The notes under the pieces: model-generated
What the model was told of the DNA's origin: nothing
The model's database searches: none
The model's input: only the letters and a program-made list of their open reading frames with translations
Program-made: the position numbers and the translations under genes
DNA from: Bryobacteraceae bacterium
GTDB taxonomy: Bacteria; Acidobacteriota; Terriglobia; Bryobacterales; Bryobacteraceae
Assembly (NCBI GenBank): GCA_030041495.1
Contig: JASHNT010000028.1
Span: 45,812 to 109,811, forward strand
Length of the DNA: 64,000 bases
Direction: 5' to 3'
Shown here: piece after piece, positions 16,322 through 24,178 of the stretch
Numbering within the stretch: position 1 is the first letter of the stretch
Layout of the letters: each line of letters opens with the position of its first letter

Positions 16322-19300
16322 CTACTTCGCCACCGAGCCCGTGCTCAACTTTCGCGTGTACTCCTCGACATTTGCGTCGTAACCAGGGGGGACTTTGTCC
16401 GGGGTGGTTGCCTTGGCCTGGCCAGCGCCGCTTGCTTCCAATTCCCGGCGCAACTGCACTTCGAAGCTCTCCCACTCGGGAAGAATCACGCGGTCGATGC
16501 GATCGGCCAGTTCGGGCGAAGCAGTGTCGCCGAAGCGCACTTGCTCCAGGCCCTTCTCCAGGTCCCCGATCGACCTCAACGCGTTGGGGTCGTCTTTATA
16601 CGTCTGCCGCAAGTCTTGCAGGGTGCTCTGCAACTCCCGCTCGACCATCCCCGGATTGGCAGCGCGATTTTCGGGAGCGTCGTAGACTCCCTGCGGATAA
16701 TTGCGGTTGGCGCCGAGCGCCGGATTCACGTAGGCTCCGCCATTCGGGCCGAAGTAGCCGCCGTTGGGTCCGGCGGCGTAAGCGCCGCCGTAGTTATTGC
16801 CTCCGCCGCCCGCGCGAGCATTATTGCCGCCCGGTTGGACGCCACCTTGCTGGCCGCCACCGGCTTGCTGACCACCGCCTTGTTGTCCTCCTCCCTGCTG
16901 GCCACCACCCTGCTGCCCTTGCCCGCCCTTCTGTTGTCCATTTCCGGGCTGCTGACCGGGTTGTTGGCCGCCTTGCCGGTTGCCGGGCTGATTGCCGCGG
17001 CCCAACTGGTCGACCATGCTCTGCAAGGTCTGGACCTCCCGCTCGATCTCGGCTAGGCTGCGCTCCTGCTGATCGCGCACTCCGCCCTGATTATTACCGC
17101 TCTGCATCGACTGCTGCGCCTTCTGGAGATCGTCTCGCATAGCGTCGATCGAGCTGGTGATCGGCGTCTCCGACGAAGCCATCATCGGACCGTAGCCGTT
17201 GCGCGCGAAGTTGGCCAGGTTTTGAAGCCGGCGCTCCGCGTCGCTCTGCCGCGTTTCCGCCAATCCGTCGCGCAGCCGGGCCGCGGCGTTAGGCTGCGGC
17301 GCCCGCAGAGACTGCTCCTGCCGCTGAATGTCGTCTTGCAGGCCGTTCAGCTTGGAGGCAATGTCCTCCTCTTCCTTTGCGATCTGCTCGGCCTCTTGCC
17401 GCGTAGCGCGGTCGCCGCGCTGGAAGTTGTTGTACGCCTGATTGCCGCGGTCGGCCAGGGCGCGATCGCGCGACTGCGTATCGCCGAATTGCTGCTTAAC
17501 CTTGTCTTCCTCGGCGTGTTGCTGCTGCGACAGTTCGTTGGCGCGCTGCACCAGGTCGTTCAGTTTGCCGGCGGCGTCCTGTTGCTGCAACCCGCGCAGC
17601 ATTTGCCCCGCGTCGCCCAGCGATTGCGCCGCCCGCCGAGCCTCAGCCTGCGCGGCCGCCTCGCCCTGCTGGCCCTGCGCCGCAGCCTGATTGGATTGCT
17701 TCATCGCGTCGATGGACTGCTGCAACTGCTTCTGCAAGCGGTCGAGCGTCTGCTGCAACTGCTGCGCGTTCGCACCGTTTGTCCGGCCGTTTTGCAGGTT
17801 CTGCGCCGAAGCCCGCTGCTGTTGCGAGCCCGGTTGGCCGTTTGCCTGCTGGGAGCCCTGTTGCGACCCGCTCTGGCCACCCTGGCTGCTCGACGACTGC
17901 TGTCCGCCCTGGCTTTGCGACCCCTGCTGGCCTCTCTGCCCCGCCTGCTGCTGCATCTGCTGAAGCTGCCGCTGCAACTCCTGAGCCTGTTTCTGCAACT
18001 GCTCCTGCTGATAGCGCTGCTCGGCCGCGTTCTCCGGGTTGCGCGGCTGTTGCGCGAGCTCCTGCTCCCTCTTGGCCAGCTCATCCAGCTTGGCCATTGC
18101 ATCGTCGATCTTTTTCTGCTGCTCCTCTTGCGAGTTTCCGCCCTGGGTCTGCTGCTCGTACTGATTCTTCTCGGTGTCGAGCTCCAGGTCGAAAAGGTTC
18201 TGCAAGTCGCGGCCCGCGTTCGCTCCTCCGCCCCCACCGCCGCCACCGTTTCCGAAGGCGACCTGAATATCCTTCTCCGCGGCCTGCACATGATCCAGGT
18301 GGCGCAGGGCGCTGTTCTCCGGTGGCAGAGCCGCGCTCCAGCCTTGCCCCTTCAACTTGTCCGACGCCGTGGACATGTCCGTGCCCGCGGCTTTCAACTC
18401 ATCGATGACGGTCTGGAAAGCCGTCGCGACGTTGCCATCCAGTTGACGGCTGGTCATGCGTTGCGAAAGCGATTCCGCCTGCGCCTTCAGCGTCAGCTCC
18501 GTGGTCGAGAGATAGTCCGCGTTTTCCCTGGTCTTGGTCTTGTCGTTCGGACGGGTCGCATTATAGGTCGCGGTGATCACTTCTTTCTGGCGATCCCAAA
18601 TCTCCTGCGCCTGCTGTCCGGCTCCGCCGCCGCCCCCGCCTCCGCCGCCGCCCATTTGCTGGGATTGCGTGTAGTTGCGCTCATACGCCTGCGCTTCGAC
18701 AAACAGAATATCGGTCTGCGCCGTATTGCGCGCATCCTTCGCCGTGGCGTACATACTCACCACGTCGCCCGGCTGCAGTTTGAAATCTTCCAGGGCGAGC
18801 GTGGCCTGCGCGTCCGCCGTCTTCACACCCTTATTCGCCAGCAGCGGCATCACCTTCTCCGGGCCGCCGTTCACCGAATAGTGCAGATCCATGCCCTGGA
18901 GCGCGAAATCATCCTGCGCCGTCACGTCGATCGAGACCTCTTCGATCGGCAACACCCTCGCGTCTCCGCCCGGATGCGTGATGCGCACCGACGGCGGCTG
19001 ATCGTCCTGCGCTTCGATGAAATAATCCAGCGGGCTCAACCTTACGCTCTGACCCTGGTCCATCGCCGCGAAATGATACAGGCCGCTTCTCTGGATCGGC
19101 ACTTTGGCGGTCAACAACCCGTTCGCGCCCGCGTCCAGCGGAATGCGCGATCCGTCCTCCATCTCGATTACGCCGTTTTTGAGCGGCCGGTCGGTGGTGA
19201 CCAACACTTCGGCCACCGTGCCCGTTACCGCCCGCAAATCGCCACTGGGATCTTCCACCTGGTCCGGCAATCCCAACCAGGATGGGAAATGATAGGTGGT

Positions 19301-20146
19301 CTTGATGTGCGTGATGCCGGCAAGATCGGCCACGTCCAGCTTGTACGTTTTCGACTTGACCGAGCCGGCCTCGACGTAATACTCCACCGGCTCCGGCAGC
19401 GCCGCGAATCGAAATTCGTAGGCTGAGCCGTTGTCGCGCGGCAGCATGATCGCCTGCTCCCATTTGGATGAGCTCTGATAGCGCGCGAACAGGCGCACCC
19501 GCTCCGCTTGGAATCCGATTAGCGTGGCGCTTACCGGAACGTCATCCTTGCGCCGCACCCGCTTGTTGCCGGGCTGCACTTGAATGTCGTAAAAAGCAGT
19601 TTCGTTACCCGATTTCGGCGCGCCCGCCCATAGCAATTTCGCGCCATAGCCCAGGAATCCCGGACCGGCCAGAATCATCCATATCAGCGCTGCGCTGGCC
19701 GCTCCCGTTCCCGTCGCGAAAGCAAAAATCGATTTCTGCGGCGCGACGTTCTTAGGCTCGGTTTTCTGGGCGACGGCCTCGGTGTCGGCCGCCAGCAGCT
19801 CCAGCATCGGATCGCCGGAATCGGCGCGCTCCACGTAGGTCAGCAGGCGTTCTTGAAACTCCGGAAATGCCCTCTCCGCGCGAGTCGCCGCGCGTTTAGA
19901 GTTGAGCCGCGTCAGCGGAATCACCAAAGCGTATCCGAGAGCTAACCCCAGCGCGAGAAACAGCGCCACGCGAGCCCAGACCATGCTGGTTTCAGAGAAC
20001 GCGTAGCCATTGACGATCAACACCAGGGCCAGGGTGGCGCCGAGGGCAACGCCGGCCACGACTGCCGCGCCCTTGGAAATCGCCATCCAGCGCAGGCGCT
20101 TCTCGAGGGCTCGCAAGTAGGTGTTCAACTGCTCACGCGTGTTCAT
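16322..20146 (-). CDS. DUF4175 family giant envelope protein with Gln/Gly-rich coiled coil
   Basis: About 1274 residues. Two transmembrane helices near the N-terminus (about 25-75) and a third near 150-170 are followed by beta-rich domains (190-480), a glycine run (about 500), a very long Gln-rich helical or coiled-coil segment (about 640-950) and (Q)QGG repeats (about 1050-1110). The C-terminus resumes with QGVYDAPENRA and helices. This is DUF4175 architecture, usually found beside MoxR/DUF58/VWA genes. The start MNTREQLNTYL overlaps the stop of the BatA-like gene (ATGA). A longer frame to 20338 was rejected. It probably spans the periplasm; its function is unknown. Confidence 0.85.
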   Translation of the reverse strand: MNTREQLNTYLRALEKRLRWMAISKGAAVVAGVALGATLALVLIVNGYAFSETSMVWARVALFLALGLALGYALVIPLTRLNSKRAATRAERAFPEFQERLLTYVERADSGDPMLELLAADTEAVAQKTEPKNVAPQKSIFAFATGTGAASAALIWMILAGPGFLGYGAKLLWAGAPKSGNETAFYDIQVQPGNKRVRRKDDVPVSATLIGFQAERVRLFARYQSSSKWEQAIMLPRDNGSAYEFRFAALPEPVEYYVEAGSVKSKTYKLDVADLAGITHIKTTYHFPSWLGLPDQVEDPSGDLRAVTGTVAEVLVTTDRPLKNGVIEMEDGSRIPLDAGANGLLTAKVPIQRSGLYHFAAMDQGQSVRLSPLDYFIEAQDDQPPSVRITHPGGDARVLPIEEVSIDVTAQDDFALQGMDLHYSVNGGPEKVMPLLANKGVKTADAQATLALEDFKLQPGDVVSMYATAKDARNTAQTDILFVEAQAYERNYTQSQQMGGGGGGGGGGAGQQAQEIWDRQKEVITATYNATRPNDKTKTRENADYLSTTELTLKAQAESLSQRMTSRQLDGNVATAFQTVIDELKAAGTDMSTASDKLKGQGWSAALPPENSALRHLDHVQAAEKDIQVAFGNGGGGGGGGANAGRDLQNLFDLELDTEKNQYEQQTQGGNSQEEQQKKIDDAMAKLDELAKREQELAQQPRNPENAAEQRYQQEQLQKQAQELQRQLQQMQQQAGQRGQQGSQSQGGQQSSSSQGGQSGSQQGSQQANGQPGSQQQRASAQNLQNGRTNGANAQQLQQTLDRLQKQLQQSIDAMKQSNQAAAQGQQGEAAAQAEARRAAQSLGDAGQMLRGLQQQDAAGKLNDLVQRANELSQQQHAEEDKVKQQFGDTQSRDRALADRGNQAYNNFQRGDRATRQEAEQIAKEEEDIASKLNGLQDDIQRQEQSLRAPQPNAAARLRDGLAETRQSDAERRLQNLANFARNGYGPMMASSETPITSSIDAMRDDLQKAQQSMQSGNNQGGVRDQQERSLAEIEREVQTLQSMVDQLGRGNQPGNRQGGQQPGQQPGNGQQKGGQGQQGGGQQGGGQQGGGQQAGGGQQGGVQPGGNNARAGGGGNNYGGAYAAGPNGGYFGPNGGAYVNPALGANRNYPQGVYDAPENRAANPGMVERELQSTLQDLRQTYKDDPNALRSIGDLEKGLEQVRFGDTASPELADRIDRVILPEWESFEVQLRRELEASGAGQAKATTPDKVPPGYDANVEEYTRKLSTGSVAK
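16815..16990 (-). repeat. Low-complexity repeats coding for Gln-Gly runs in DUF4175
   Basis: Imperfect short-period repeats (units such as GGTGGTCAGCAA on the coding strand) encode QQGGGQQGGGQQ-type sequence. They are likely to vary in length between strains by slippage. Confidence 0.6.
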
Positions 20147-22209
20147 GCCGCTTTCCTCGCCCCTTCCTGGCGTTCGGCCGGAGGCCGCAGGTACCCGTTT
20201 GCCACCGCGGATTCGACCAAAGCTATTACCAACAATAGCAACAAAATCACTGGCGAAAGGCTCCACGGGGTGGTCTTCTGGTCCGCCGTTCCGCCCACCC
20301 CGGCGTCGTTGGTATCGCCAGCTCCGGTACCCTTCCAAAGGTTCAAGGTATCGTCCGGGATCACCGTCAAATCGGACTCGCGCCGGTCCGCGTGCGCGGC
20401 CACAACGGAGTCCTGCCCGCTCGCGGTCTTCACCTCGTAAAATCCTTCGCGAGTCAGAGGATAAGTGGTCGCCGTAGTGGCTTCCTGCAGTGTCAGGGCA
20501 TTCTTGCCGTCGGGGTCGATCACCACCGCCGCTGCGTTCTTGCTCTCATGCGTGCGTAACTCGACGTACGAATCCACTGGGACGTTCACCGGTTGTTCCG
20601 CCCCTCCGCCGGCCAGATAGGCCGCCGATTGCAACACGAATGGCACCCAGTAAGCCCCGTGCAAGGGCAGGTCGTTGGAAATATTGTCGAAGGTGGAAGT
20701 AAACACCAGCACCTTCCCTTCACCGATTTGACGTTCCAGTAACAAAGGTGTTTGGTCATTCAGCCGCGCCAGAATCCTGGCGTCCTTCGCCGGCGCGACT
20801 CCCACGGTTTGATAGAAGTCCACGCCCTCCAGCCGTTCCAGGCCCTTCATCACCGGATGACCCGAGTCGGTTTCCGAGACGCTCAGAAACTGTTCGCCTC
20901 CGCGGCTCGCGTAATTGGACGCCTGAATCGGATCGCCCTCCACCGGAACCTTCGCCATCGCCACCGAATCCGGACCCAGCGCCACCAATAGAGATTTTCC
21001 CAAGCTCACGTAGCGCTGCAAATTCTCCTCGAGCCCCGGAGGCAATGGCCCGAGATCGTTCAGCACCACAAGGGCGTATCCGTTGAGCTGCGCCGCCGCC
21101 GCAGTCTCCGGCCTCTGGACGTCCAGCTCGAAAGCCGCATCCGTGGCCGAGTCCAGCGCGGCACGATAGTAAAGCTGCGCCTTGGGTTGGCGCCCGTTGT
21201 CGACGAACAGAATCTTCTTGGGATCGCTGCGCTCAACCGAGAAGGGGAAGCTATCGTCACCCGGCAGGGAGTCGGCCGAGTCGATCCGCACCTCGCAGTG
21301 GTTGAACCCGTAGGATGCCGGCAATTCGGAGAAATCGACCTGCGCGCGGCCGGGCTGTCCTGGCTGCGCCGCGGGCACGTCCACCTGCTTGGACTGCACG
21401 GTCTTTCCATTCAGCACCAGCGAAACGTTGCGCTTCGCCGCCGCTGTCCCGAACCCGGCGACCGTCGCCGTGATGTGCACCCGCTTCGGATCGTAGACAC
21501 GCGTCGGCGCGACCACATTCTCCACGGTCCAATTGGGAAGCTCGCCTCCGACCGGATGCAGAATTAGCGTTGTGTCTCCCGCCAGGCGAAGGTCGGTGAA
21601 GCCCGGCGGCAGAGCCGTCTTCTGAAGGTCGCTGACCAGATGCAAGTCGATCGGCATCTTCGAAGATTCCGCCAGCGTCCGCGCAAACCGCGCCAGCTCG
21701 CCGAAATTCCCTCGCCCGTCGGTCGGCTTGATCGACGCGATGCCGCCGCGCAGCTCCGCCGGATCGTTGGTCTGCCCGGTCATCGCCTGCACCGTGCCGC
21801 TCAGCGCGACCACTTGGGCGGCCGTGGTTCCGGGGATGCCTGCGATGATGTTCTGTGCCTCGCGCTTGGCTTTATCCAGGCGCGATTCCCCCCCTTGCGT
21901 GGCGCGCATACTGAAGGAATTATCCACCGCCACCAGCACCAGCTTCTTGCCGGCAGCCTTGGGTGTCGCGCGATTGATGAACGGATTCGCGAACAGGATC
22001 GCCAGCAGCACCAGCATCAGCGTCCGCAAGATGAACAACAGAATGTGGTCCAGCCGGCGATGGACTACGGAGCTCTGTTCCCGCCGCTCGAAAAACATCA
22101 GCGAGGGGAACGGCCGCGGATCCATCTTATGGCGCTTGAGCAGGTGCAGCCAGATCGGCAAGCCGACCGCCGCCACTCCCGCCAGAAACCAGGGGGACAG
22201 AAAACCCAT
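20143..22209 (-). CDS. BatA-type membrane VWA protein
   Basis: 688 residues. The BatA N-terminal membrane domain (MGFLSPWFLAGVAAVGLPIW; HLLKRHKMDPRPFPSLMFF; second helix LLFILRTLMLVLLAILF) is followed by a von Willebrand A domain with MIDAS DNSFS near residue 97. A long beta-rich periplasmic region follows, including a GATase-like segment (LVVLNDLGPLPPGLEENLQRYV), and a C-terminal helix (PVILLLLLVIALV). It abuts the DUF58 stop without a gap and overlaps the DUF4175 start by 4 nt. With MoxR and DUF58 it probably forms a membrane chaperone-like complex, inferred from the aerotolerance (bat) operons. Confidence 0.88.
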   Translation of the reverse strand: MGFLSPWFLAGVAAVGLPIWLHLLKRHKMDPRPFPSLMFFERREQSSVVHRRLDHILLFILRTLMLVLLAILFANPFINRATPKAAGKKLVLVAVDNSFSMRATQGGESRLDKAKREAQNIIAGIPGTTAAQVVALSGTVQAMTGQTNDPAELRGGIASIKPTDGRGNFGELARFARTLAESSKMPIDLHLVSDLQKTALPPGFTDLRLAGDTTLILHPVGGELPNWTVENVVAPTRVYDPKRVHITATVAGFGTAAAKRNVSLVLNGKTVQSKQVDVPAAQPGQPGRAQVDFSELPASYGFNHCEVRIDSADSLPGDDSFPFSVERSDPKKILFVDNGRQPKAQLYYRAALDSATDAAFELDVQRPETAAAAQLNGYALVVLNDLGPLPPGLEENLQRYVSLGKSLLVALGPDSVAMAKVPVEGDPIQASNYASRGGEQFLSVSETDSGHPVMKGLERLEGVDFYQTVGVAPAKDARILARLNDQTPLLLERQIGEGKVLVFTSTFDNISNDLPLHGAYWVPFVLQSAAYLAGGGAEQPVNVPVDSYVELRTHESKNAAAVVIDPDGKNALTLQEATTATTYPLTREGFYEVKTASGQDSVVAAHADRRESDLTVIPDDTLNLWKGTGAGDTNDAGVGGTADQKTTPWSLSPVILLLLLVIALVESAVANGYLRPPAERQEGARKAA

Positions 22210-23097
22210 CTACAGCCTCCCCGTGCGCAGCGCCAGATACTCGCGCAAGGCGGCATCCAGGGGCCGGCCGGTGTCCACCAGGAAATAATCCAGCCCGGCG
22301 CCTTTGGCCCGGCTCTCGATGTCCTCCAGGTGCGTTCTCATCTTGTCGCGATATTCGTGCGCGGCGTAATCCGGAGTCACTTCCATGGTTTCGCCGGTTT
22401 CCAGATCCTCGAACATCACCGGATGCCTCAGCTTGGGATGAATCTCTTCCGGATCGAGCAAGTGAAACAGCACCACTTCATTGCCGCGGAACTTGAGCGG
22501 CGAAACCATCTCGATCACTTTTTCCGGCGCTTCCCAGAAATCCGAAATCACCACCACCATGCCGCGCCGCCTGAGGAAATCCATCAGGTGCGCGAACGGC
22601 GGCACCAGATCGGTGCGCTTGCCCGCCTGCGCTTCCTCCACTCCATGCAACAGGCGGTGCATCTGTCCCTGCCGCGTCGAAGGCTGCACGAAATTGCGCA
22701 CCTGGTCGTCGAAGACCACCAGCCCCGCGGCGTCTCTCTGCAAGTGCGCCAGATACAGGACCGATGCCGCCAGGAACTTGGCGTATTCCAGCTTCTCCAC
22801 GCCGCGCGAGCCGTATTTCATGGACCCGCTGGTATCCAGCAGCACGTTCACCTGGCAATTCGTTTCGCCACGATAGCGCTTCAGGTACATGCGCTCCGTG
22901 CGGGCGAACACGTTCCAGTCCACGTGGCGCAGGTCGTCGCCCGGATTGTAGGCGCGATACTCGGCGAACTCCTGGCTGAATCCGAAGTCCGGCGATTTAT
23001 GCAGACCGGAGATGAAACCGTCGACAACCGTCTTGGCGATCAGGTCCAGGCTGCTGAGCCCGGCCAGCACCGCGGGATCGAGAAAACGCTGCAACAT
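22210..23097 (-). CDS. DUF58 domain protein (VWA-like, MoxR partner)
   Basis: 295-residue cytoplasmic protein. The DUF58 signature FAEYRAYNPGDDLRHVDWNVFARTER (about 45-70) is followed by a VWA fold with MIDAS DTSGS (about 88) and the downstream VVVISDFWEAP strand. Typical length. It is 27 nt after moxR and directly abuts the BatA-like gene; MoxR and DUF58 proteins usually act together. Confidence 0.92.
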   Translation of the reverse strand: MLQRFLDPAVLAGLSSLDLIAKTVVDGFISGLHKSPDFGFSQEFAEYRAYNPGDDLRHVDWNVFARTERMYLKRYRGETNCQVNVLLDTSGSMKYGSRGVEKLEYAKFLAASVLYLAHLQRDAAGLVVFDDQVRNFVQPSTRQGQMHRLLHGVEEAQAGKRTDLVPPFAHLMDFLRRRGMVVVISDFWEAPEKVIEMVSPLKFRGNEVVLFHLLDPEEIHPKLRHPVMFEDLETGETMEVTPDYAAHEYRDKMRTHLEDIESRAKGAGLDYFLVDTGRPLDAALREYLALRTGRL

Positions 23098-23124
23098 GAG
23101 GGCGCCCCGTTTCGCTTCTTGCCG

Positions 23125-24150
23125 CTAATCGCGCGGAGCAGGCATCGCCTCCAGCAGCTTCTTCAGGATGTCGTCTTGCGTGAGCTTGTCGGATTCGGCT
23201 TGGAAGTTGAGCAGAATGCGGTGCCGCAGAATCGGCCGCACCAAGGCCTGGATGTCCTGGTAAGAGACGTGATAGCGGCCCTGCATCAGCGCTCGAGCTT
23301 TGGCCGTCAGCACCAGGTTCTGCGCCGCGCGGACGCTGGCGCCGAAGTTGACGTACTTCTTGATGAAGTCCGGAGCCGACACGTCGGTTGAGCGCGTGCC
23401 TCGCACCAGTTGCACCGCGTAGCGCGCCACCGAATCGGCGATCGGCACCATGCGCACCAGCTTCTGGAAATCCAGAATCTCTTCCGCGTTGGTCACCGTG
23501 TCGGCCTGGGAAAGATGCGTGGTGGTGGTCAAATCGAGCACCTCGATTTCGTGCTCCGCCGAGAGGTAATCGAGCAGCACATTGAAGATGAAGCGGTCGA
23601 GTTGCGCTTCCGGCAGCGGGTATGTGCCTTCCAGTTCGATCGGGTTCTGCGTCGCCAGCACGAAGAACGGGGGCCGGATCTTGTAATGATTGCCGCGCAC
23701 CGTGCAGGAAAGCTCCTGCATGGCTTCGAGCAGCGCGGATTGCGTCTTGGGAGGTGTGCGGTTGATTTCGTCGGCCAGCAGCACGTTGGCGAAGATCGGG
23801 CCGGGTACGAAGGTCCAGGTGCGGCGGCCGGTGCCGGGATCCTCCTCGATGATGTCCGTACCGGTGATGTCGGACGGCATCAGGTCCGGCGTGAACTGAA
23901 TGCGCCGGAAATCGAGACCGAGGATGGTGGCCAGCGTCCTAACCAGCAACGTCTTGGCGGTGCCCGGAAGACCGGTGATCAGGCAATGGCCGCCCACGAA
24001 CAGCGCGATCATCACCTGCTCGATCACCTCGTCCTGGCCCACGATCACGCGGTGAACCTGGGTCACGATCTCATCGCGGATCTTCTGGAACCGCGCCACG
24101 CGCTCCTTCAGATCGCCGGTCTCTAGAGTTTGTATGGGGAGAGTTGACAT
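23125..24150 (-). CDS. MoxR family AAA+ ATPase
   Basis: 341 residues. AAA_3 core with Walker A GLPGTAKT (about 60-67), Walker B VLLADEINR followed by TPPKTQSALLEAMQE, sensor FVLATQNPIELEGTYPLPEAQLDRF, and the AAA lid (RAQNLVLTAKARALMQGR) at the C-terminus. MoxR ATPases act as chaperones that insert cofactors or activate VWA proteins. It sits 28 nt after the TPR/gluzincin gene and 27 nt before DUF58. Confidence 0.95.
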   Translation of the reverse strand: MSTLPIQTLETGDLKERVARFQKIRDEIVTQVHRVIVGQDEVIEQVMIALFVGGHCLITGLPGTAKTLLVRTLATILGLDFRRIQFTPDLMPSDITGTDIIEEDPGTGRRTWTFVPGPIFANVLLADEINRTPPKTQSALLEAMQELSCTVRGNHYKIRPPFFVLATQNPIELEGTYPLPEAQLDRFIFNVLLDYLSAEHEIEVLDLTTTTHLSQADTVTNAEEILDFQKLVRMVPIADSVARYAVQLVRGTRSTDVSAPDFIKKYVNFGASVRAAQNLVLTAKARALMQGRYHVSYQDIQALVRPILRHRILLNFQAESDKLTQDDILKKLLEAMPAPRD

Positions 24151-24178
24151 TTTCGAATCTTTGCCCGTTTCTTCTTGG

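Noticed and set aside
16815..16990. Possible CRISPR-like or minisatellite array
   Set aside because: The repeats are short, imperfect, in frame and code for QQGG; there are no spacers of uniform length.
17222..19426. 734-codon plus-strand open frame opposite DUF4175
   Set aside because: It mirrors the Gln/Gly-rich coding strand, is Leu/Arg-rich low complexity and has no domain; the minus-strand frame is clearly the gene.
20147..20338. Upstream extension of the DUF4175 frame
   Set aside because: It would overlap the BatA-like gene by nearly 200 nt; ATG 20146 with a 4-nt overlap is typical for the operon.
21640..23391. 583-codon plus-strand frame opposite the BatA-like, DUF58 and moxR genes
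   Set aside because: It spans three real genes on the other strand and has antisense-type composition.
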